From Saccharothrix syringae (GTDB lineage Bacteria; Actinomycetota; Actinomycetes; Mycobacteriales; Pseudonocardiaceae): a stretch of 64,000 bases of DNA. The number at the start of each line of letters is the position of its first letter. The first letter of the stretch is position 1. Made by a program: the position numbers and the translations under genes. The stretch lies in contig NZ_CP034550.1 of the NCBI RefSeq assembly GCF_009498035.1, positions 2,914,001 through 2,978,000 on the forward strand, in the 5' to 3' direction. Positions 1 through 8,183 of the stretch are shown here, piece after piece. Under the pieces are notes generated by a model, which saw only the letters and a list, made by a program, of their open reading frames with translations, did not search any database and was not told the origin of the DNA.

Positions 1-2
1 TG

Positions 3-290
3 CGCGACGTCGCCGGGGCCATCGCCGCCGCCGCGCTGGCGCCGGGACCGGTGGGCCCGGTGCTCAACGTCGGCACCGGCACCGCGGTCCCGGTGCGCGA
101 GGCGGTCGGGCTGCTGGTCGAGGCGTCCGGCTTCGGCGGGCGGGTGGTGGAGGCGGACCCGGCGCCGGCCAGGTCGGGCGCGGTGCGGTGGATCGCGGCC
201 GACCCGACCCGGATCCGGCGGGCGCTGGGCTGGGGGCCGCGGCACGACCTGGCGGCGTCCGTGCGCGACCTCTGGGCGTGCCCGGCGTGA
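3..290 (+). CDS. NAD-dependent epimerase/dehydratase, C-terminal end (partial)
   Basis: The reading frame is open from the first bases of the window and ends at 290, so only the C-terminal ~95 residues are visible. The text NVGTGTAVPVREAV followed by a helix, then AADPTRIRRALGWGPRHDLAASVRDLW, is the typical end of an extended short-chain dehydrogenase acting on nucleotide sugars, where the substrate-binding lobe closes with a 'GW.P' turn and a helix ending in 'W'. The Rossmann fold and the SYK catalytic residues lie upstream of the window, so the exact substrate (UDP-glucose, dTDP-glucose or other) cannot be read. Confidence 0.7.
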   Translation, partial: RDVAGAIAAAALAPGPVGPVLNVGTGTAVPVREAVGLLVEASGFGGRVVEADPAPARSGAVRWIAADPTRIRRALGWGPRHDLAASVRDLWACPA

Positions 291-346
291 CCGCGCACGG
301 CCTCCGGGGGTGCCCGTGCCCCTCACCGGTCGGCGCGCCCCGCGGT

Positions 347-1234
347 TCACCGGCACGGCGTGCCGATCACGTCCAGGGACCGCACGGTCACCGTCCCCGC
401 GAACCCCTCCTCGCGGTAGCGGCGGCACGCCTCCACGACGTTCTCCGGGACGATCGCGTAGTCCACGGCCAGCACGGTCTTCCCGGCCTCGCGCACCTTC
501 CGGGTCGCCGCCAGGTCGGTGGCGCAGAAGTCCGCCGCGCACGGCTGGTCGGTGGCCTGGAAGAACAGCTCCTCCACCCCGATGCCGTCGATCGAGTCCA
601 GGTACCCGGGGTACTCGGCCAGCTCGGGGGAGTTCTGCGGGTAGACCCGGAAATCCCGGTCGGTGCCCTTGCCGTACGCGCTGACCCGCCCGACCAGCCC
701 GACCATGAGCCGGGCCAGCTTCGCGCGGTCGAACCCCGGGACCAGCGCCTGGTCGATCTCCTCGTACGCCAGGGGCGTGTCCAGGTAGACGCCGTCGAAG
801 CCGGCGCGCAGCGCGCGGTCCACCCGGGGCCGGACCGCCAGGTCCCACCACTCCGGTGCCCAGTACCGCACGAAGTACTCCCCGGGCCAGCTCGACCACT
901 CGTTGAGCAGCAGCCCGGCGTCGCGGATCGCGGTGAAGTCGGGGCGGAAGGACTCCACCGAGCCGATCTCGAAGTAGGCCAGCACCTGTTTGCCGGACGC
1001 GCGCAGCCCGGCGACCTCCTCGGCGCTGAAGTAGGAGTCGCCGGCGTCCCGCGCCAGGTCGATCACGGCGTAGTCGGCCGGGGTGCCGGTCAGCGCGTTG
1101 AGCCGGCCGTCCTGGTAGTCCTGCAACTGGTAGACGAGTCCGCCCTCGGCGGACTCGACCGTGGTGCAGGCCGCCGCGCCCAGGACGAGCAACGCCGAGA
1201 GCATCGCGAAGAACCGGCTGTGTAATTTCACCAT
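347..1234 (-). CDS. Secreted GH114-like (endo alpha-1,4-polygalactosaminidase-type) glycosidase
   Basis: A 295-residue protein with a Lys/Arg N-terminus, a hydrophobic stretch and a possible weak lipobox (LVLGAAAC), so it is exported and perhaps lipid-anchored. The mature part begins VYQLQDYQDG and has the strands of a TIM barrel: YAVIDLARD, VLAYFEIGSVE, WAPEWWDLAVRPRVDRAL, GFDGVYLDTPLAYEE, GIGVEELFF, and VLAVDYAIV near the end. These are the signature strands of the GH114/TM1410-like family, whose best-known members cut alpha-1,4-galactosaminide polymers in biofilms. ATG at 1234 is preferred; an in-frame GTG lies six codons upstream and neither has a clear Shine-Dalgarno. The substrate is an inference from the family. 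Confidence 0.75.
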   Translation of the reverse strand: MVKLHSRFFAMLSALLVLGAAACTTVESAEGGLVYQLQDYQDGRLNALTGTPADYAVIDLARDAGDSYFSAEEVAGLRASGKQVLAYFEIGSVESFRPDFTAIRDAGLLLNEWSSWPGEYFVRYWAPEWWDLAVRPRVDRALRAGFDGVYLDTPLAYEEIDQALVPGFDRAKLARLMVGLVGRVSAYGKGTDRDFRVYPQNSPELAEYPGYLDSIDGIGVEELFFQATDQPCAADFCATDLAATRKVREAGKTVLAVDYAIVPENVVEACRRYREEGFAGTVTVRSLDVIGTPCR

Positions 1235-1445
1235 ATTGAACGGTTTTTTCACCCGATCGGGTTTTCCGATGTCGGAATTCGAGGGCCGGTCAGGGCCCCG
1301 ACCTCCCCGTGCGAGAACGCGAGCCCCGGTGGAAATGGCTTCCGGGAAATCGTATCGCCGGATTGCGGCGATCGCACTTCCGCCGAGCCCGGGCGCGGTC
1401 CGCACCACCCTCCGAAGCCATCTGCCGGGTGACACCCCGATCTGC

Positions 1446-1451
1446 TAGCTT
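1446..1451 (+). promoter_or_regulatory. Probable -10 box of a leaderless promoter
   Basis: TAGCTT ends 7 nt before the ATG at 1459 and there is no usable Shine-Dalgarno between. This TANNNT-then-start layout recurs at five other genes in this window and is a known actinobacterial leaderless arrangement. No good -35 box is visible. Confidence 0.4.
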
Positions 1452-1458
1452 CCGGGGA

Positions 1459-2085
1459 ATGCGCGGAACTCCTGGTCGTGCGGTGGTCGCGGTCGCGGCG
1501 CTGGTCCACGTGCTGGTGCTCGCCCTGGTCGGTTCGGCCGCCGTGGCCCACGCGGGCGGTCCGCCGCCCCGGCGCGGCCACGAGTGCGCGACCCCGTCGA
1601 TCGACCGGCTGCAGCAGTGGCTGGCCTCCGGCGAGGGCGCCACCGTCCCGGCCACCGGCAGCCTGCTCGTGCGCGAGCACCACCGGTACGCGGCCGAGGT
1701 GGCGTTCCTGGGCACCGACTGGCACGTGGTCGTCGTGTGGCTGGGCAACCGGTTCGAGGCCCAGGCGGACCTGTCCGACTCGTCCGGTTTCTGGCTGACC
1801 TACAGCGCGACCGACGACCTCTACGTCCAACTGCGCCCCGCGTCCCACTGGAGCGGCGGCGACAAGTGGCTGACCCCGGTCCCGTCGACCGGCGGGAGGA
1901 CCGTGCGCAGGTTCTTCGGCTTCGCCCCCGACAGGTGGACGTGGCTGCCCGAACTGGGGCAGCCGTCGCACTCGTTCGCCTCGGCGCTGGGCGAGGCCCG
2001 CGGCCTGGTCTTCGTCGGCAAGACCCCGAACGACATCACCTTCCGGGGTCTGCGCGTCGACCACTACCGCCCGCCGTGCCTGTGA
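1459..2085 (+). CDS. Secreted protein of unknown function
   Basis: A 208-residue product with a clear signal peptide (AVVAVAALVHVLVLALVGSAAVAHA, cleavage near residue 30). The mature protein starts RRGHECATP and ends HYRPPCL, so the two cysteines at the extreme ends could form one disulfide closing the fold. The middle is rich in Trp, Tyr and beta-type segments (TDWHVVVVWLGNRFEAQADL). I do not recognise a family. The start at 1459 gives the signal peptide directly; the frame is open further upstream, but that part is Arg-rich and not protein-like. Confidence 0.65.
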   Translation: MRGTPGRAVVAVAALVHVLVLALVGSAAVAHAGGPPPRRGHECATPSIDRLQQWLASGEGATVPATGSLLVREHHRYAAEVAFLGTDWHVVVVWLGNRFEAQADLSDSSGFWLTYSATDDLYVQLRPASHWSGGDKWLTPVPSTGGRTVRRFFGFAPDRWTWLPELGQPSHSFASALGEARGLVFVGKTPNDITFRGLRVDHYRPPCL

Positions 2086-2145
2086 GGCCCTGAAGTCGGC
2101 ACTTCTGCGGTCCGCCCCGGGCCGGGTTGTGCTTGCCTGGGGCGC

Positions 2146-3948
2146 GTGGACGAGCCTCGGCGCAGCGCGGACCCGCACCACGACACCCCGGACGGCCGGA
2201 CGGCCCGCCGGGCGCTGCGCCCGCGGCGGACCTGGCCGTGGCCGGACCTGGAGGCGGTGGTCGCCCTGGTGGAGCGCTGCGCCGAGGCGGGGATCGACCT
2301 GGGCGGACCGCTGCGCAGGCTGACGTGGCCGGTGGTCCGGCGGACCAACGCCGGGTTCGTGGCGACCCTGGTCGAGCGCCGGGTAGCCGTTCCCCGGGAC
2401 GTCGTGGAGGCGGCGGGGGAGGCGCTGCGCAAGCTGGTGAACGGCCACGCCGCCGACGGCCCGTGGCGGCTCTACGCCGGGTGGTACGCGGGAGTCGCAC
2501 CCGACCTCGCCGTCACCGTCCTGCAGAGGCTCGCGGCGAACGGGTCCAGGCGCGAGGCCGAGCGGTACCGGGCCTGGCTCTTCCTCCACGAGAACTTCCC
2601 GGAGGACTCGGACTGGGTCGCCGGTGAACTCGCCTCCGACCCCGGGGTGTCCCCCGCGGTCTGCTGGGCGGTCGACGACGTGCTCGCCGCACGCGATCCC
2701 GCGACCGCGGTGGCCGTGTTCGCCCGGGTCGCCGACCGGTCGCCCGACGGCGCGGTCCGCAACCGGGCGGCCGGGCACGTCGAGCGCCACGACGCCGCGG
2801 CGGCGCTCGACCTGTTCGCCACGACCGGCGCGAACCGGGCGCTCGGTGACGCCCACCGGCTGGCCGCGTCGCGCCGCGTCCTGTCCCACGACCGGTACCG
2901 GGGTGTCGACCTGCTCGTCGACCTCTTGGAGAGCGCTTCGGTGGACGCCGTGCGCGGCGAGGTGATGAACGACCTGCACGGCGTCGCGCCGAAGCGCCTG
3001 GAAGCCCGCCTGGACGTGCTCCGCGGGACCGGTGCGCCCCCGGTGCGCGTGCAGACCACCCGGTACCTCCGCGAACACCTCGGCAGGGGACCGGAGGTGA
3101 CGGCCGAGCTGGCGGCGGACCCGACCATGCCACCGCGGGACCGGTTCCTGGCCCTGGAGCGGGATCCGGAGGCGGCGACCCCCGGCATCCTCCTGGGCGT
3201 CGTCGACAGCTTCGAAGAGCACGGCCAGGACGAGGTGCGCGCCCTCACCCTGCTGGCGAAGCTGTTCCCCGACGCCGCCTTCGGCCGGATCGGCGACTAC
3301 ACCACCGACCAGCGGGTCCCGTTCCGCGTCAGGGCGGAGGCAGTGGCCCGAGCGGCCCGGTTCCTGGGCCCGCGGCGCACGACCGACCTCTACCGGGGCA
3401 TGGCCGTGGCGGACGAGGCGACCACGGCGCAGCGGGACGCCGTGGTGTCGGCGATGACGAAGATCGACCCGGTGCGGGGCGGGCAGGTCTGCGAGGAACT
3501 CGCCCGACGCCGCGACCTGCGGTTCGAGGACCGCCTGCGGTTCGCGCGCGGGATCGGGCACCGCAAGGCCCTCGCACTGGTGCGGGAGTTCGCGCGCGAT
3601 CCCGACGAGGCCGCCGCCGTGCGCGTGGAGGCGGCGCGGGAAGCCGCCTCGAAGGGCACCGTCGACGACAGGCGCTACCTGCGGAGGCTGGCCGCCACCC
3701 CGTCCGTGTCGTACTCGCTCCGCGAACGCCTCGTCGAGCAGTTGGCGCCCGAGGACCGGACCGCCGTGCTCAGGACGATCGCCGACAGCGCGGCGGAGGA
3801 CGAGGACGCGCGGCTGAGGGCCGCGGTCGCCCTGGGCGAGTCGGACCGCGAGGCCGCGACGACGAGGCTCCACGCACTGGCGGAGGACCGCAGCATCCCT
3901 CCTGCGATCAGGAACCGGGCACGTCACGCGGCACAGCGGCTGCAGTGA
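2146..3948 (+). CDS. HEAT-like repeat protein of unknown function
   Basis: A 600-residue, soluble, highly charged protein built almost wholly of short paired alpha-helices, with recurring 'D..VR..A....' units (for example PDGAVRNRAAGHVERHDAA, DEAAAVRVEAAREAASKG, DEDARLRAAVALGESDREAA). This is the look of a HEAT/Armadillo-type superhelix used as a protein-binding scaffold. There is no signal peptide, membrane segment or catalytic motif. The start is GTG at 2146; the Shine-Dalgarno is weak. It stands alone between a secreted protein and a convergent gene, so context gives no role. Confidence 0.65.
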   Translation: MDEPRRSADPHHDTPDGRTARRALRPRRTWPWPDLEAVVALVERCAEAGIDLGGPLRRLTWPVVRRTNAGFVATLVERRVAVPRDVVEAAGEALRKLVNGHAADGPWRLYAGWYAGVAPDLAVTVLQRLAANGSRREAERYRAWLFLHENFPEDSDWVAGELASDPGVSPAVCWAVDDVLAARDPATAVAVFARVADRSPDGAVRNRAAGHVERHDAAAALDLFATTGANRALGDAHRLAASRRVLSHDRYRGVDLLVDLLESASVDAVRGEVMNDLHGVAPKRLEARLDVLRGTGAPPVRVQTTRYLREHLGRGPEVTAELAADPTMPPRDRFLALERDPEAATPGILLGVVDSFEEHGQDEVRALTLLAKLFPDAAFGRIGDYTTDQRVPFRVRAEAVARAARFLGPRRTTDLYRGMAVADEATTAQRDAVVSAMTKIDPVRGGQVCEELARRRDLRFEDRLRFARGIGHRKALALVREFARDPDEAAAVRVEAAREAASKGTVDDRRYLRRLAATPSVSYSLRERLVEQLAPEDRTAVLRTIADSAAEDEDARLRAAVALGESDREAATTRLHALAEDRSIPPAIRNRARHAAQRLQ

Positions 3949-3973
3949 CGTACGTCATCGCGTGCCCGCTGCA

Positions 3974-3988
3974 ATGAAAATCTTTCAT
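3974..3988. terminator. Small AT-rich hairpin between convergent genes
   Basis: ATGAAA-ATC-TTTCAT is a perfect 6-bp inverted repeat in an unusually AT-rich 60-nt stretch between the stops at 3948 (+) and 4010 (-). It may act as a weak bidirectional terminator. Confidence 0.35.
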
Positions 3989-4009
3989 GCTCTATAACTT
4001 CAGTGTGGG

Positions 4010-5182
4010 CTAAAATGTGATTGCGTCGCAGAACGCGTCCGACGAGAGCTCGACGCCCTCAGACGACGTCCAGCCGAGGCGCGGCGGGCGCGGCCCGCGC
4101 CGCTCGGTCAGGTCGCCGTCCGCGCCAGCGTCGGTGCGCGTGGCGGCCAACGGCACGGGCCGGGGGTGCGGTGCCGCGCCGTCGCCGTGACGCCGGCCGG
4201 GCTCGGAGGCGCGCCACTCGACGGCCTCCGCGGTCTCGGTGTACTCCAGGACGTGGTCGTTGCCCCACTCGGCCAGCAGGTCGCGGACCTCGGCCGGGGT
4301 GGCGTAGAAGAACAGGGCGTGGGTGTCGAACCGGAACGGCCCGGAGGCGTCGCCGAGTTCCCGGACGCGGTCCATCGGTTCGAGCCGCCGCGTCATGCCG
4401 ATCTTGACCACGTCGGGTCCGAACGCGCCGACGTTGGAGATCACGTACACGTAGCCCGCCCGCACGTTGGCGGCCCGCTGCTCGACGCCGGTGATGGCGT
4501 CCTCGACCGAGGCGAGCTGCTCCCGTGCCCGGGCCAGTCCTTCGTGGTCGCCCTTCGCTTCGAGCTTGGCCACGACGGTGGCGTAGTGGGAGCGTTCCTT
4601 GGCCGGGCGGGCCCGTTCCCGTTCGATCTCCTTCATCACCTTGGCCTCTTCGCGGAGCTTCTCGCGCTCCGCGCGGGCCGCTTCGCGTTCGGCCTCCGCC
4701 TTGACGAGGTGGTCGGCGGTCAGGTCGATCTCGTGCAGCCGCAGCCGCTTCTTCACCGCCTCGCGGGTGTGCGGCTTGACCGCGCGCACCGCGTTGTCGG
4801 CCTCGGTGTCGTAGGCGCGCGGCATCAGCTTGGCGATGTCCCGGCCGAGCTTCTGGCCCTCCTCGACCGAGCCGTTCACCGCCCAGTCGACCTGGCAGGC
4901 CACCGCGTCGCCCTTGTAGGCGAGCGCGCTGTCCAGGGGGTGCGCGTACTCGTAGATCCCGACCTCGTGGAGCGGGGCCGGTTCGCGGGTCTCGACCAGT
5001 TGCGACTGCCACGTGCCGACCTCGGCGGCCAGGCGCTGCCGCGACGCCCCCAGTGCCGGGGTGCCCGCGCCGCGGAGCTGCCCCACCCAGCCGCGCAACT
5101 CCGCGATCGCGGCGTGCGCCGAGGCCGACTGCTGCTGGAGCGCGGCGACCTCCGCGCTCTCCCTGTTGCCGAACAGAGCCAC
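4010..5182 (-). CDS. DUF4041 protein with truncated T5orf172 (GIY-YIG-like) domain
   Basis: A 390-residue protein. After an N-terminal coiled coil (ALFGNRESAEVAALQQQ...) comes the DUF4041 core (EVGIYEYAHPLDSALAYKG), a charged coiled coil (about residues 150-240) and the start of a T5orf172/Mug113 domain: GYVYVISNVGAFGPDVVKIGMTRR, then RVRELGDASGPFRFDTHALFF. From memory of the family, about 30 residues (the 'ALE..LH..F...RVN..N.RREFF' part) should follow, but the text jumps straight to YATPAEVRDLLAEW. The junction (plus-strand about 4307-4313, residue ~290) sits on a repeated Phe-Phe, as expected for an in-frame deletion between short repeats. Start: GTG at 5182 with GGAGAGG 6 nt upstream; a longer frame from 5245 lacks a ribosome site. 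Homologs are often in phage-like or defence regions; none is visible here. Confidence 0.75.
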   Translation of the reverse strand: MALFGNRESAEVAALQQQSASAHAAIAELRGWVGQLRGAGTPALGASRQRLAAEVGTWQSQLVETREPAPLHEVGIYEYAHPLDSALAYKGDAVACQVDWAVNGSVEEGQKLGRDIAKLMPRAYDTEADNAVRAVKPHTREAVKKRLRLHEIDLTADHLVKAEAEREAARAEREKLREEAKVMKEIERERARPAKERSHYATVVAKLEAKGDHEGLARAREQLASVEDAITGVEQRAANVRAGYVYVISNVGAFGPDVVKIGMTRRLEPMDRVRELGDASGPFRFDTHALFFYATPAEVRDLLAEWGNDHVLEYTETAEAVEWRASEPGRRHGDGAAPHPRPVPLAATRTDAGADGDLTERRGPRPPRLGWTSSEGVELSSDAFCDAITF

Positions 5183-5577
5183 CCCGGTCCTCTCCACGAG
5201 CCGCGCCGGGGAGCGCGGGACACGTGCGGTCCCCGGTCGTGTCACCCCGGATCGGCCAGGCGTCGGGCCCGGTGATCGGGCCCCTGACGGGACCGTCCGG
5301 CCCGCACGGCGCCCCGTGCCCTGCCCGAGGCGGGGATCGCCGACACCCCCAGTACCGGCGACCCCCGCGCGTGCGGGCCGTCGTCACCGGCTCCCGGTTC
5401 GAACGTGGTCGGTGTGGACCGTAGGCCACCCGCGACGGCGTGGCATGGGTCGTTCGACCGACCGCCGTCCGGCCGCACGCGCCGGGGCGAACGGTCCAGC
5501 GCGGCGTGGCTGCCGCCCGACTTCGTCTCCGAGGACCACGCCGCCGGGCCGGCCTCCTCGTTGGCGAACCTCGCCGC
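5183..5577. other. Intergenic stretch with one doubtful small frame
   Basis: About 395 nt between the DUF4041 start and the WYL regulator stop. A plus-strand frame 5405-5608 (67 codons, GTG start) has strongly GC-rich third positions in its second half (AAWLPPDFVSEDHAAGPASS...YLEDGARGS) and overlaps the regulator by 31 nt. It may be a small gene or gene remnant, but I see no ribosome site or known motif, so it is not called as a CDS. Confidence 0.3.
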
Positions 5578-6588
5578 CTACCTGGAGGACGGTGCCCGGG
5601 GCTCCTGATCGGCCGGGGAGCACGCCCCGTAGCGGGCGGCGATCGCGGCGGCGCGGTCGTGCAGGGCGGTGCGCAACCACTGCGGGGAGAGGACTTCCGC
5701 GTCCGCGGCGAGCTGCCACAGCGCCCACCGGGCGTGCCGGGCGTCCTGGAAGGTCACCTCCAGCCGCAGCCGGCCGTCCGCGTCGGTCTCCTCGGCCAGG
5801 ACGGCCAGCGCGGTGCCCGCCAGCTCCTGCCGCCGCGCCGGGTCGACGCGGGCCAGCACGGCGACCTGGTCGCCGCCGGTGCGGAAGCGCGTGCCGCGCT
5901 CCCGCCAGGCCCGGTCCAGGTCGACCCGGTCCGGTCGCCGCGCGGGTTCGTCGAGTTCCTCGGCGGCCAGCACGCGGGACAGCCGGTAGGTGCGGTCCTC
6001 ACCGGACCTCGTGGCCAGCAGGTAGCCCTGGTCGCGCACGGTGACCAGGCCGATCGGGTCGACGGTGCGCCACCGCGGTTCCCCGCCCGCGGCCGCGTAG
6101 CGGATGCGCAGCCGGTGCCCGGCGAACACCGCGCGCCGGACCTCGGCGACCACGGCGTCGGGCAGCTCCTCGGCGGCCACGCGGCGGGAGAGGAGGTCGG
6201 TCTCCGGGTCGATGAGCAACCGCTCGGCCACGCAGTCCGCGGCGGCCCGGTGGCCCTCGGGCAGCGCGTCGACCACCTTGAGCATGGCGGAGGCGAGGGC
6301 CGAGCCGAGGCCGAACGCCTGCGCGCCGCGCCGCGAACCGGCGATCAGCAGGGCCAGGGCCTCGTCGTGGTTGAGCCCGGTCAGCTCGGTGCGGAAACCG
6401 GGCAGCAGCGCGAAACCGCCGTGCCGGCCGCGTTCGGCGTAGACCGGGACACCGGCCGCGGACAGCGCCTCGACGTCGCGCAGCACGGTGCGGGTGGACA
6501 CCTCCAGCTCGCGGGCCAGCGTGGCCGCGGACAGCCGACCGCGCCGGCGCAGCAGCAGCACCAGCGAGACCAACCGGTCGGCGCGCAC
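5578..6588 (-). CDS. WYL-domain (YafY-type) transcriptional regulator
   Basis: A 336-residue DNA-binding regulator. Residues 1-60 form a DeoR/HTH_11 winged helix (RLVSLVLLLRRRGRLSAATLAREL, STRTVLRDVEALSAAGVPVYAERGRHGGFAL). The middle and C-terminal parts form the WYL module (RRAVFAGHRLRIRYAAAGGEPRWRTVDPIGLVTVRDQGYLLA) and the WCX extension (DGRLRLEVTFQDARHARWALWQL). WYL proteins sense small molecules or nucleic-acid ligands. It is divergent from ridA with a perfect inverted repeat between, so ridA and its own gene are the likely targets. The GTG start at 6588 lies 6 nt after a TAGTGT box, suggesting a leaderless transcript. Confidence 0.88.
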   Translation of the reverse strand: MRADRLVSLVLLLRRRGRLSAATLARELEVSTRTVLRDVEALSAAGVPVYAERGRHGGFALLPGFRTELTGLNHDEALALLIAGSRRGAQAFGLGSALASAMLKVVDALPEGHRAAADCVAERLLIDPETDLLSRRVAAEELPDAVVAEVRRAVFAGHRLRIRYAAAGGEPRWRTVDPIGLVTVRDQGYLLATRSGEDRTYRLSRVLAAEELDEPARRPDRVDLDRAWRERGTRFRTGGDQVAVLARVDPARRQELAGTALAVLAEETDADGRLRLEVTFQDARHARWALWQLAADAEVLSPQWLRTALHDRAAAIAARYGACSPADQEPRAPSSR

Positions 6589-6594
6589 CGGAGA

Positions 6595-6600
6595 ACACTA
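6595..6600 (-). promoter_or_regulatory. Probable -10 box of the WYL regulator gene
   Basis: Read on the minus strand this is TAGTGT, 6 nt before the GTG at 6588. This matches the leaderless layout seen elsewhere in the window. Confidence 0.4.
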
Positions 6601-6608
6601 TCGGAATA

Positions 6609-6627
6609 CACGACACAGGGTGTCGTG
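6609..6627. promoter_or_regulatory. Candidate operator between WYL regulator and ridA
   Basis: CACGACAC-AGG-GTGTCGTG is a perfect 8-bp inverted repeat with a 3-nt centre, in the divergent control region just upstream of the regulator's -10 box. It is the only strong palindrome there and the natural binding site for the WYL protein. Confidence 0.55.
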
Positions 6628-6692
6628 ATTGGCGGGGAGGCTTCCGGCTCGAAGCGGCCGTCGGGCCGCGTGCTGTCGAGAATGGAGCTGAT

Positions 6693-7094
6693 GTGGCTGT
6701 GGAGCGAACGGCGGTCAACCCGTGGCAGTGGTCGGTGGGGCTGGGGTACAACCAGGGTGAGATCGTCTCCGGCCACACCCGGACCCTGTACTGCGCCGGG
6801 CAGACCGCGATGAGCGGTGACGGCGAGCCCCTGCACGCCGGTGACATGGCGGCACAGCTGGCGCTGAGCCTGGACAACCTGGAGGCCGTCCTGGCCGGGG
6901 CCGGCATGTCCCTGGCGAACCTCGTGCGGCTCAACGTCCACACCACCGACGTCGACCTGCTCCTCCGGCACTACGGGGTGCTGGCGTCGCGGCTGGGCGC
7001 CGCCGGCGTGGCGCCGACCACCACGATGCTCGGGGTGACGCGACTGGCGATCCCCACCCTGGTGGTCGAACTGGAGGGCACCGCCGTCGCCTGA
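6693..7094 (+). CDS. RidA/YjgF-family protein
   Basis: A 133-residue protein of normal RidA size. It has the family's strands and helices: GEIVSGHTRTLYCAGQTAMSGDGEPLHAGDMAAQLALSLDNLEAVLAGAGMSLANLVRLNVHTTDVD, then TTTMLGVTRLAIPTLVVELEGTAVA. RidA proteins hydrolyse reactive 2-aminoacrylate-type enamines to ketoacids. The usual catalytic Arg in the 'R.....' motif near residue 105 is not obvious (TMLGVTRLAIP has one Arg), so this may belong to an RidA-like subgroup with another substrate. The GTG at 6693 is preceded by GGAG 5 nt upstream. It is divergent from the WYL regulator and ends in a strong hairpin. Confidence 0.85.
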   Translation: MAVERTAVNPWQWSVGLGYNQGEIVSGHTRTLYCAGQTAMSGDGEPLHAGDMAAQLALSLDNLEAVLAGAGMSLANLVRLNVHTTDVDLLLRHYGVLASRLGAAGVAPTTTMLGVTRLAIPTLVVELEGTAVA

Positions 7095-7101
7095 CGCGGC
7101 G

Positions 7102-7140
7102 CCGCCCGCCCGCGCCGGTCCACCCGGCGCGGGCGGGCGG
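7102..7140 (+). terminator. Strong hairpin after ridA
   Basis: A perfect 17-bp GC stem (CCGCCCGCCCGCGCCGG at 7102-7118, its complement at 7124-7140) with a 5-nt loop, starting 8 nt after the ridA stop. There is no U-tract, as is usual in high-GC actinobacteria. Confidence 0.75.
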
Positions 7141-7173
7141 TCAAACCAGGCGACAACCCGCGCGCGCGGCGGT

Positions 7174-7179
7174 TACCGT
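7174..7179 (+). promoter_or_regulatory. Probable -10 box, leaderless gene
   Basis: TACCGT lies 7 nt before the GTG at 7187 with no Shine-Dalgarno between, as at 1446, 6595, 36811, 58672 and 58803. Confidence 0.35.
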
Positions 7180-7186
7180 CGCCGGC

Positions 7187-8170
7187 GTGCACCCCGGTTC
7201 CCTGACGTGGCGGCCGCTCACCCGCGAGGACGCCAAGGCGTCGGCCGACCTGCTCAACGCCATCGAGGCCGTCGACCGGATCGGCGAGAACTACACCGAG
7301 GAGGACACCCTCCAGGAGCTGGTCGACCCGTACGCGGACCTGGAGCGCGCGAGCCTGGCCGCCTTCGACGGCGACGTGATGGTCGGCTACGTGAAGGTCC
7401 GCCACAAGCCGTCCGCGGTGGGGGTCCACCGGGTCTTCCTCGACGGCGGCGTCCACCCCGACCACCGCCGCCGGGGCGTGGGCACCGCGCTCGTGCGGGC
7501 CGGCGTGGCGGCGGCGGGGGTGGTGCACGCGCTGCACCACCCGGCGCTGGCGCTCGTGGTCGACGTCCACAAGGCCGAGCACATCGCCGGCCTGCCGCAG
7601 CTCATGCGCTCGCGGGGTTTCACGCCCGTCCGCCACTACCGGCGCGTGGAGCGCCCGCTCGACGTCCCGCCCGGCACCGCGGTGATCCCCGACGGGCTGC
7701 GGGTCGAGCCGTGGTCGGAGCACAACGACGAGGACTTCCGGTTCGTGCGCAACGAGTCCTACGCGGACCACTGGGGTGCCGCGCCGATGCCCGCGGACTC
7801 CTGGCGGAACAAGATCACCAACCAGACGTTCCGGCCCGAGGTCAGCTTCCTGATCCGGGACGCGGCGAGCGGGACCCCGGTGGGCGTGCTGGTGACCATG
7901 CACTGGGAGGCCGACGCGCTGGCCACCGGCATCCGCGACGCGCACTTCATGATCGTCGGGACGCTGCGGGAGCACCGGGGGCGCGGCGTCGCCGGCGCGC
8001 TGGTCGGCCACGCCTTGGAGGCGGCGGCCGACCGGGGCTACCACCGCGCCAGCGCGAGCGTGGACTCGGCCGGTCCCTCCGGGGCGCCCGGGCTCTTCGA
8101 GAAGGCCGGCTTCACGCCGACGATGCGGTACGTGCGCTGGGCGCTCGAAGTACCCGCTCCCGCGTCCTGA
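7187..8170 (+). CDS. Tandem-GNAT N-acetyltransferase
   Basis: A 327-residue protein with two GNAT folds. The first (about 1-150) carries the acetyl-CoA loop HPDHRRRGVGTALVRAG; the second (about 165-320) carries REHRGRGVAGALVGHALEAAADRGY and ends with the GLFEKAGFTPTMRYVRW motif. The layout resembles mycothiol synthase MshD, but the acceptor-side residues do not let me name the substrate; many actinobacteria have several MshD-like paralogs of unknown acceptor. The GTG at 7187 follows a TACCGT box by 7 nt. Its stop is 13 nt from the convergent hydrolase gene. Confidence 0.82.
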   Translation: MHPGSLTWRPLTREDAKASADLLNAIEAVDRIGENYTEEDTLQELVDPYADLERASLAAFDGDVMVGYVKVRHKPSAVGVHRVFLDGGVHPDHRRRGVGTALVRAGVAAAGVVHALHHPALALVVDVHKAEHIAGLPQLMRSRGFTPVRHYRRVERPLDVPPGTAVIPDGLRVEPWSEHNDEDFRFVRNESYADHWGAAPMPADSWRNKITNQTFRPEVSFLIRDAASGTPVGVLVTMHWEADALATGIRDAHFMIVGTLREHRGRGVAGALVGHALEAAADRGYHRASASVDSAGPSGAPGLFEKAGFTPTMRYVRWALEVPAPAS

Positions 8171-8183
8171 GGCGCCGAGGCGC

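Noticed and set aside
1249..3927. An 892-codon minus-strand frame opposite the secreted unknown and the HEAT-like protein
   Set aside because: Composition is dominated by Arg, Gly and Val in the pattern of a shadow frame; the plus strand carries clear signal peptide and helical repeats.
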